The notes beneath the pieces are model-generated. The model was not told where the DNA came from. It did no database searches and worked only from the letters and a program-made list of their open reading frames with translations. The translations under genes were made by a program, and so were the position numbers. This document shows, piece by piece, positions 59,341 to 64,000 of a DNA stretch of 64,000 nt. Source of the stretch: Celeribacter naphthalenivorans (GTDB lineage: Bacteria; Pseudomonadota; Alphaproteobacteria; Rhodobacterales; Rhodobacteraceae); assembly GCF_020524585.1 (NCBI RefSeq), contig NZ_JAIVLK010000002.1, positions 434,001-498,000 on the forward strand, read 5' to 3'. Numbering within the stretch: position 1 is the stretch's first letter; each line of letters opens with the position of its first letter.

Positions 59341-60438
59341 TTACTGTGCCAGCCAAGCTTGGAACTTGGCTTCGGCGTCGTCTTGGTTGTCGGCCCACCA
59401 GTCGAGGTTGTTCACGAGGAAGCGCTGAGCGTTCTCCGGGTTGGTCGGCATATGCGGCGCCATTTCGATGCCCAGTTCGGCGTGTTTGCCAACGAGCGGC
59501 TGGGACGATGCGCGCGCCGGGCCGTAGGAGATGTATTTCGCCTGATCCGCCAGACGCTGCGTGTCGGTGGCGTATTTCACGAACTCCATGACAGCGGCTT
59601 CGCGCTCTTCGGTCAGGCCAGCCGGGATCACCCAACCGTCGAAGTCGAAGACCTGATAGTCCCAAAGCATGGCGACCGGCTGATGCTGTTCTTCGATCAC
59701 GGAGAAGAGGCGGCCATTATAAGTCGACCCGATCACGACCTCGCCGTCGGCCAGAAGTTGCGGGGTTTCCGCACCTGCGGACCACCAGACGACCTCGTCC
59801 TTGATGGTGTCGAGCTTGGCCAGCGCGCGTTCGACGCCGCCGTCTTCGTCGAGCACGTCATAGAGATCGTCCTGTGCCACGCCGTCACAGAGCAGAGCCC
59901 ATTCGAGGTTCTTCTTCGGGCTTCTTTGCAGTGCACGTTTGCCGGGGAAGGTCTCCAGATCGAAGACGGCACAAAGCTCTTCGGGTTTGCTGTCGCCCCA
60001 GGCCTCGACATCGGTGCGATAGCCAAAGGTGGTGGAGAAGACGATCTGCGGGATGAAGCAGTCGCTGATCAAAGAGGGGCCGAAATCGTCGGTCGGCGCG
60101 GAGCCATCGTCGCCCGCGGCCAGCACCTCATCGACATCGACCTCAATCGCGAGGCCTTCGTCACAGAGGCGCACGGCGTCCGGGCCTTCGACGTCGACGA
60201 GATCCCAGGTCACATTGCCCGCCTCATCCATGGCGCGCAGTTTCGCCACGGCCTCGCCGGAGCTTTCGTCCCAGATCGCGTTGAAGTCGGGATTCATCTC
60301 TGTGTAGGGCTCTGTGTAGGCCTTTTGCTGGCTGGTCTGATAGGCGCCGCCCCAGGACACGATGGTCATGTCTTCGGCAACGGCCGGCAGGGTGAGTGCG
60401 GTCGCGGACAGGGCGGCAGCAAGGGTTGTCAGTTTCAT
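59341..60438 (-). CDS. Polyamine-type ABC substrate-binding protein (PotD/PotF-like)
   Basis: A 365-aa periplasmic binding protein. The ATG at 60,438 has GGAGAG ahead and starts a clear signal peptide (MKLTTLAAALSATALTLPAVA). DMTIVSWGGAYQTSQQKAY is the canonical start of the spermidine/putrescine family. Further segments (LEWALLCDGV, GVERALAKLDTIKDEVVWWSAG) agree. The ligand is uncertain. Confidence 0.95.
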   Translation of the reverse strand: MKLTTLAAALSATALTLPAVAEDMTIVSWGGAYQTSQQKAYTEPYTEMNPDFNAIWDESSGEAVAKLRAMDEAGNVTWDLVDVEGPDAVRLCDEGLAIEVDVDEVLAAGDDGSAPTDDFGPSLISDCFIPQIVFSTTFGYRTDVEAWGDSKPEELCAVFDLETFPGKRALQRSPKKNLEWALLCDGVAQDDLYDVLDEDGGVERALAKLDTIKDEVVWWSAGAETPQLLADGEVVIGSTYNGRLFSVIEEQHQPVAMLWDYQVFDFDGWVIPAGLTEEREAAVMEFVKYATDTQRLADQAKYISYGPARASSQPLVGKHAELGIEMAPHMPTNPENAQRFLVNNLDWWADNQDDAEAKFQAWLAQ

Positions 60439-60505
60439 GTAACTCTCCAAGTTGGTGGTTTTGTTTTATGAACCCCGCCTTTCTGGCGGGTGTTTATGGC
60501 CACGC

Positions 60506-61603
60506 TCAGGCGTCCAGCGCGCGGCAATCCTCGGGCATCCAGCCGATGTTGACCGTCTCACCCGGTTTCAAACGGATTTGATCCGGCGCGTTGCGGCATT
60601 TCATGATGAAATCGTCCCGCCCCGCGACCCGCAGTCGGGTGCGGAACACATCGCCCATGTAGATGAATTCCAAAACCTCGGCCTTGAGCAGATGCGCGCC
60701 CTCTTGAAACCGCTCGGAGCGGTATTCGACGCGCTCGGGGCGGATCGAGACTTTGGTGCGATCGCCCACCTGTTTGACGTTCACAGGCCTGCAATCGATC
60801 AGGCTGCCATCGTCGAGCTGGACCACGGCTGTGTCGTTGTTCAGTTCCTTCACCGTGCCTTCCAAGGAATTGTTTTCGCCGATGAATTGCGCGACGAAGC
60901 TGTTTTTCGGCTCTTCATAAAGCGTGTCCGGCGGATCGAGTTGCTGGATGCGTCCATCGTTAAAAACGGCAACCCGGTCGGACATGGTCAAAGCCTCGGT
61001 CTGGTCGTGGGTGACGTAGACCGTGGTGATGCCCAGCTCATGCGCCAGACGGGTGATCTCGAATTGCATGTGCTCGCGCAGCTGCTTATCGAGCGCGCCC
61101 AGAGGTTCGTCCATCAGAACGAGTTCCGGCTCAAACACCAGCGCGCGCGCCAGTGCGATCCGCTGTTGCTGACCGCCCGAGAGCTGCGCCGGGCGGCGGT
61201 TGGCGAAATCGCCCATCTGCACCATATCGAGCGCGCGTTTGACCTTGGCCTCGCGGTCCGATTTGCCGAGCTTTCGCACTTCGAGCGGGAAGGCGAGGTT
61301 TTCGGCCACCGTCATATGCGGGAAAAGCGCGTAGTTCTGAAACACCATGCCGATGCCGCGTTTGTGCGGCGGGATGTTGTTGATGCCTTGGCCGTCCAAA
61401 AGGATGTCGCCATGGGTGGCGGTCTCGAAGCCCGCGAGCATCATCAGGCAGGTGGTCTTGCCGGAACCGGACGGCCCGAGCATGGTCAGAAATTCGCCCT
61501 TGCCAATCGAGAGGTTGAGGTCTTTGACGACAAGTGTTTGTCCGTCATAACTTTTTTGCACCTTGTCGAACACGACAAAGTCGTCTGAGCCTTGATCAAG
61601 CAC
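60506..61603 (-). CDS. Polyamine-type ABC ATP-binding protein (PotA-like)
   Basis: A 365-aa ATPase with GTG start. Walker A GPSGSGKTT near residue 40, LSGGQQQRIALARAL signature, Walker B LVLMDEPLGALD, and a C-terminal TOBE-like regulatory domain (about 275-360). First gene of the operon ATPase - SBP - permease - permease. Confidence 0.95.
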   Translation of the reverse strand: MLDQGSDDFVVFDKVQKSYDGQTLVVKDLNLSIGKGEFLTMLGPSGSGKTTCLMMLAGFETATHGDILLDGQGINNIPPHKRGIGMVFQNYALFPHMTVAENLAFPLEVRKLGKSDREAKVKRALDMVQMGDFANRRPAQLSGGQQQRIALARALVFEPELVLMDEPLGALDKQLREHMQFEITRLAHELGITTVYVTHDQTEALTMSDRVAVFNDGRIQQLDPPDTLYEEPKNSFVAQFIGENNSLEGTVKELNNDTAVVQLDDGSLIDCRPVNVKQVGDRTKVSIRPERVEYRSERFQEGAHLLKAEVLEFIYMGDVFRTRLRVAGRDDFIMKCRNAPDQIRLKPGETVNIGWMPEDCRALDA

Positions 61604-61912
61604 AGTGTTTATTTTCCTGTTTTTGGCCTCTGCATCTTTGCGACGTCTGGGCCGTCCCCGTTGTTCTTTAAGAAAAGCAGCCCTCGCGAGAATGTCTACC
61701 GCGCGCTTTTATGATTTGGGCCACCCAGTCGGGGTTGGTTGATTTTTGATCATACTTGCGTGTTTTCACGCCGCTGTCCAAAGAAAATTTTGATCATCCT
61801 TTCCGAAAGATACAAAAAACCTCTTGGAAACGTAGCAAAATTGTTTGCGCAAGCACTGCCGCAGATGCGGGTCGAGGCCCCTCGCGGATTTGATCCCCGC
61901 GAGGGGTGTGGT
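61604..61912. other. Intergenic region between the two ABC operons
   Basis: About 310 bp without a gene. It holds the promoter of the polyamine operon and, near choV, the hairpin at 61,878-61,906. A run of A/T-rich sequence (61,740-61,850) lies between. Confidence 0.5.
61878..61906. terminator. Hairpin after choV
   Basis: CCCCTCGCGG/CCGCGAGGGG, a perfect 10-bp stem with a 9-nt loop, just past the choV stop. No T-run follows on the minus strand, so termination is tentative. Confidence 0.5.
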
Positions 61913-62935
61913 TCAGGTCGATTTCTTCGCCAATTCCTTGAGCAAAGAGGCGCGCGAGGCCTGTCCAATCAGCACCCCGTCTCGCATCACGCCCAGAGGG
62001 GTGTCGAGCTCCGCCAGACGCGCCATGAGGTCGATCACCGGCACGGAGGCCTCGATGGTTTCGACGTGATCGCCCTTGGCCTCTTCCATCACATCGCCCG
62101 CCGTCAGAACGCCCAAGGGGTTCATATGGTTGACGAATTCTTCGACGTAATCGTCGGCGGGGTTCTCGAAGATGTCTTTGGGCGTGCCGCATTGCACGAT
62201 GCGACCACCTTTCATGATCGCGATCCGGTCGCCCAGTTTGAACGCCTCATCGAGATCGTGGCTGACGAAAATGATCGTGCGTTTGAGCTTGCGTTGCAGC
62301 TCCAGCAATTCGTCCTGCAAGTGGTTGCGGATCAGCGGATCAAGCGCGGAGAAGGGCTCGTCCATCAAAAGGATCGGCGCATCGGCGGCAAAGGCGCGGG
62401 CGAGGCCCACACGTTGCTGCATACCGCCCGACAGCTCGGAGACCTTGTTCTCGGCCCAGTCGGTCAGGTTCACGAGGCTCAGCTGCGCATCGACCTTTTT
62501 CGCGCGCACATCCGGTGGCACATGGGCCAGCTCAAGGCCAAGCCCCACGTTCTCGCGCACCGTGCGCCAGGGCAGGAGGCCGAATTGTTGGAACACCATG
62601 GCGACCCGGCTTTGACGCAGGGCACGCAGGCCTTTGGCGTCGGCGTGGGTCACGCTGGCCATGCCGTTGCCGTCGCTGATCTTCACCTCGCCACGCACCA
62701 CCGGGTTAAGCCCGTTGACCGCGCGCAAAAGCGTGGATTTGCCCGACCCCGAGAGGCCCATGAGGACGAGGATTTCGCCTTCCTGAACCTCGAGCGAACA
62801 GTTGTGCACGCCCAAAACCTGGCCGGTTTTCTCCTGAACCTCGGAGCGTTCCTTGCCCTGATCCATGAGGGGCAGGGCGGTCTCAGGTTTGTTTCCGAAG
62901 ACGATGGAAACATTGTCAAAAATCACAGCGGTCAT
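61913..62935 (-). CDS. choV: Choline/glycine-betaine ABC ATP-binding protein
   Basis: A 340-aa ATPase. Walker A GLSGSGKST near residue 60, QQFGLLPWRTV Q-loop, SGGMQQRVGLARA signature and DEPFSALDP Walker B, then a C-terminal CBS-like part (about 270-340). The family is ProV/OpuA; neighbours choW and the SBP point to the choline transporter ChoXWV. Overlaps choW by 4 bp. Confidence 0.92.
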   Translation of the reverse strand: MTAVIFDNVSIVFGNKPETALPLMDQGKERSEVQEKTGQVLGVHNCSLEVQEGEILVLMGLSGSGKSTLLRAVNGLNPVVRGEVKISDGNGMASVTHADAKGLRALRQSRVAMVFQQFGLLPWRTVRENVGLGLELAHVPPDVRAKKVDAQLSLVNLTDWAENKVSELSGGMQQRVGLARAFAADAPILLMDEPFSALDPLIRNHLQDELLELQRKLKRTIIFVSHDLDEAFKLGDRIAIMKGGRIVQCGTPKDIFENPADDYVEEFVNHMNPLGVLTAGDVMEEAKGDHVETIEASVPVIDLMARLAELDTPLGVMRDGVLIGQASRASLLKELAKKST

Positions 62936-63765
62936 TTGCGTTCAATCCTCAGGACACGGTCCAGCATGATGGCCAGCACGACGATGACAAAGCCACTTTC
63001 AAAGCCCAAAGCGGTGTTCACCTGATTGAGCGCGCGCACCACCGGCACGCCGAGGCCATCGGCCCCCACGAGGGCGGCGACCACGACCATGGAGAGAGAC
63101 AGCATGATGGTCTGGTTGAGGCCGGCCATGATCTGCGGCAGGGCAAAGGGCAGCTCGACCTTCCAGAGGAGTTGTCGCGAGGTGCCGCCAAAGGCCTGGA
63201 CAGCTTCCAAGAGCGCTGGCGGGGTGGAGCTGATGCCGAGATGCGTCAGACGGATCGGCGCGGGCAGCACGAAGACCACGGTGGCCAAAAGGCCCGGCAC
63301 CATGCCGATGCCAAAGAACACGATGGCGGGGATCAGATAGACGAAGGTCGGTAGCGTTTGCATCAGATCGAGGATCGGGCGCAGCACGCGGTAAAATCCG
63401 GGACGTCGCGCGGCATAAATGCCAATGGGCACGCCAATCGCCATACAGACGACACAGGAGGCGACGACGAGGGTGAGGCTTTCGGTGGCCTCTTCCCAAT
63501 AGTCTTGGTTGAGGATGAACAGAAACCCGAGGGCGACGAGCAGACAGGCTTTCCAATTGCGTTGCACCGCCCATGTGCCCGCCACAAAAACGGCGATGAC
63601 CACCAGCGGCGGCGGGGTTTGCAGCACCCAAAGGACGGCCTCGATCATCCATTCGAGCGCAGCAGACAGCGCGTCGAAGAACCAGCCTCCGTGGTGTTGC
63701 ATCCAGTCGAAATAGTCGGATGCGACCTCTCCGACCGGGATTTTATACTCTGTGATCCAGCTCAT
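62932..63765 (-). CDS. choW: Choline/glycine-betaine ABC permease
   Basis: A 277-aa permease of the ProW/OpuAB family with six spans and the EAA-like loop LLEAVQAFGGTSRQLLWKVELPFALP. It lies downstream of the SBP gene with a hairpin at 63,813-63,838 between. Confidence 0.92.
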   Translation of the reverse strand: MSWITEYKIPVGEVASDYFDWMQHHGGWFFDALSAALEWMIEAVLWVLQTPPPLVVIAVFVAGTWAVQRNWKACLLVALGFLFILNQDYWEEATESLTLVVASCVVCMAIGVPIGIYAARRPGFYRVLRPILDLMQTLPTFVYLIPAIVFFGIGMVPGLLATVVFVLPAPIRLTHLGISSTPPALLEAVQAFGGTSRQLLWKVELPFALPQIMAGLNQTIMLSLSMVVVAALVGADGLGVPVVRALNQVNTALGFESGFVIVVLAIMLDRVLRIERK

Positions 63766-63812
63766 TGCGTTTCCGATCTTCAGGGGTGTTAGCGGTAGGT
63801 CTCAAAACGAAA

Positions 63813-63838
63813 GGCCCGAGGGTGTGCGCCCCCGGGCC
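63813..63838 (-). terminator. Intercistronic hairpin between choX and choW
   Basis: GGCCCGAGGG pairs with CCCCCGGGCC with one mismatch; TTTCGTTTT follows on the minus strand. Likely partial terminator or 3'-end stabiliser of the SBP message. Confidence 0.6.
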
Positions 63839-63846
63839 ATGTTTGA

Positions 63847-64000
63847 TCAGAGACCGAAAGCCGCTTTCACAGCCGGAAGACCCGGCTCGCCCGCCGTGGT
63901 GGTCACACCTTCGAGCCAGGGGTCGAGGATCTCGGGATGGGCCGTCACATAGGCTTTCACCGCATCATCGGCGGATTCGCCATCGTTGAGGATCGCGCCC
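63847..64000 (-). CDS. choX: Choline/glycine-betaine binding protein, 3' end only
   Basis: About 50 C-terminal residues are inside the window (GAILNDGESADDAVKAYV..., PWLEGVTTTAGEPGLPAVKA, ending AAFGL). The wording and the position upstream of choW and choV match ChoX/ProX-type periplasmic binding proteins. The rest lies beyond the right edge. Confidence 0.8.
   Translation of the reverse strand, partial: GAILNDGESADDAVKAYVTAHPEILDPWLEGVTTTAGEPGLPAVKAAFGL

Overview
The window looks like a chromosomal segment of a marine alphaproteobacterium of the Rhodobacteraceae (Roseobacter group). It is GC-rich and shows the Rhodobacterales order alpha/beta hydrolase - iscR-type Rrf2 regulator - cysteine desulfurase - sufB ... 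sufC - sufD - sufS, an Irr-type iron box, a choline/betaine ABC operon and Roseobacter-like prophage genes. All family names come from reading the translated sequence; no database search was run.

Layout. (1) 1-12.9 kb is core genome: a tandem HD-domain protein (cut by the window edge), a small conserved protein, an alpha/beta hydrolase, then the suf Fe-S assembly locus (Rrf2 regulator, IscS-like, SufB, five or six small or uncharacterised genes, SufC, SufD, a Yip1-like protein, SufS). sufA, sufT and sufE are not seen here. (2) 12,914-45,470 is one integrated element of about 32.5 kb. It sits in the 3' half of a tRNA-Arg(CCG) gene and is bounded by a perfect 50-bp direct repeat. It is a siphovirus-type prophage: integrase and a possible excisionase; a leftward early operon whose genes mostly overlap by ATGA; a CI-like repressor flanked by four related 19-bp operators; a Cro-like gene; a replication initiator carrying an iteron array inside its own coding sequence; P27-type TerS and TerL; HK97-type portal, protease and capsid; connector and tail genes with an apparent -1 frameshift chaperone; tape measure; a very short tail-tip module; and a lysis cassette. 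(3) Between lysis and attR (38.5-45.4 kb) lies AT-richer cargo: several tiny ORFs with a repeated promoter-like element and an internal duplication, a decayed IS3-family element, and an 803-aa RTX protein whose N-terminal part resembles a retaining TIM-barrel glycosidase. (4) 45.5-64 kb is core genome again: a hydrolase/AraC divergent pair, a decayed ureohydrolase (agmatinase-like) gene, a B6/PLP-rich stretch (pdxY, MOSC protein, PdxR-like MocR regulator, flavin/PNPOx-like protein, a second MocR regulator divergent from a class V aminotransferase), a MerR/carboxymuconolactone-decarboxylase pair, a TetR gene, a spermidine/putrescine-type ABC operon, and the choline operon (choV, choW and the 3' end of choX).

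How the parts work together. The prophage has a lambda-like logic: the repressor sits between two operator pairs, one upstream of the leftward operon and one upstream of the Cro-like gene, and replication probably starts inside the initiator gene. Morphogenesis and lysis genes run rightward. Genes oriented or composed unlike their neighbours (HIRAN protein, low-GC membrane protein, RTX glycosidase, small ORFs) are the candidates for host-benefit or defence functions. No CRISPR array or rRNA was seen, and no tRNA other than the tRNA-Arg and its duplicated 3' half.
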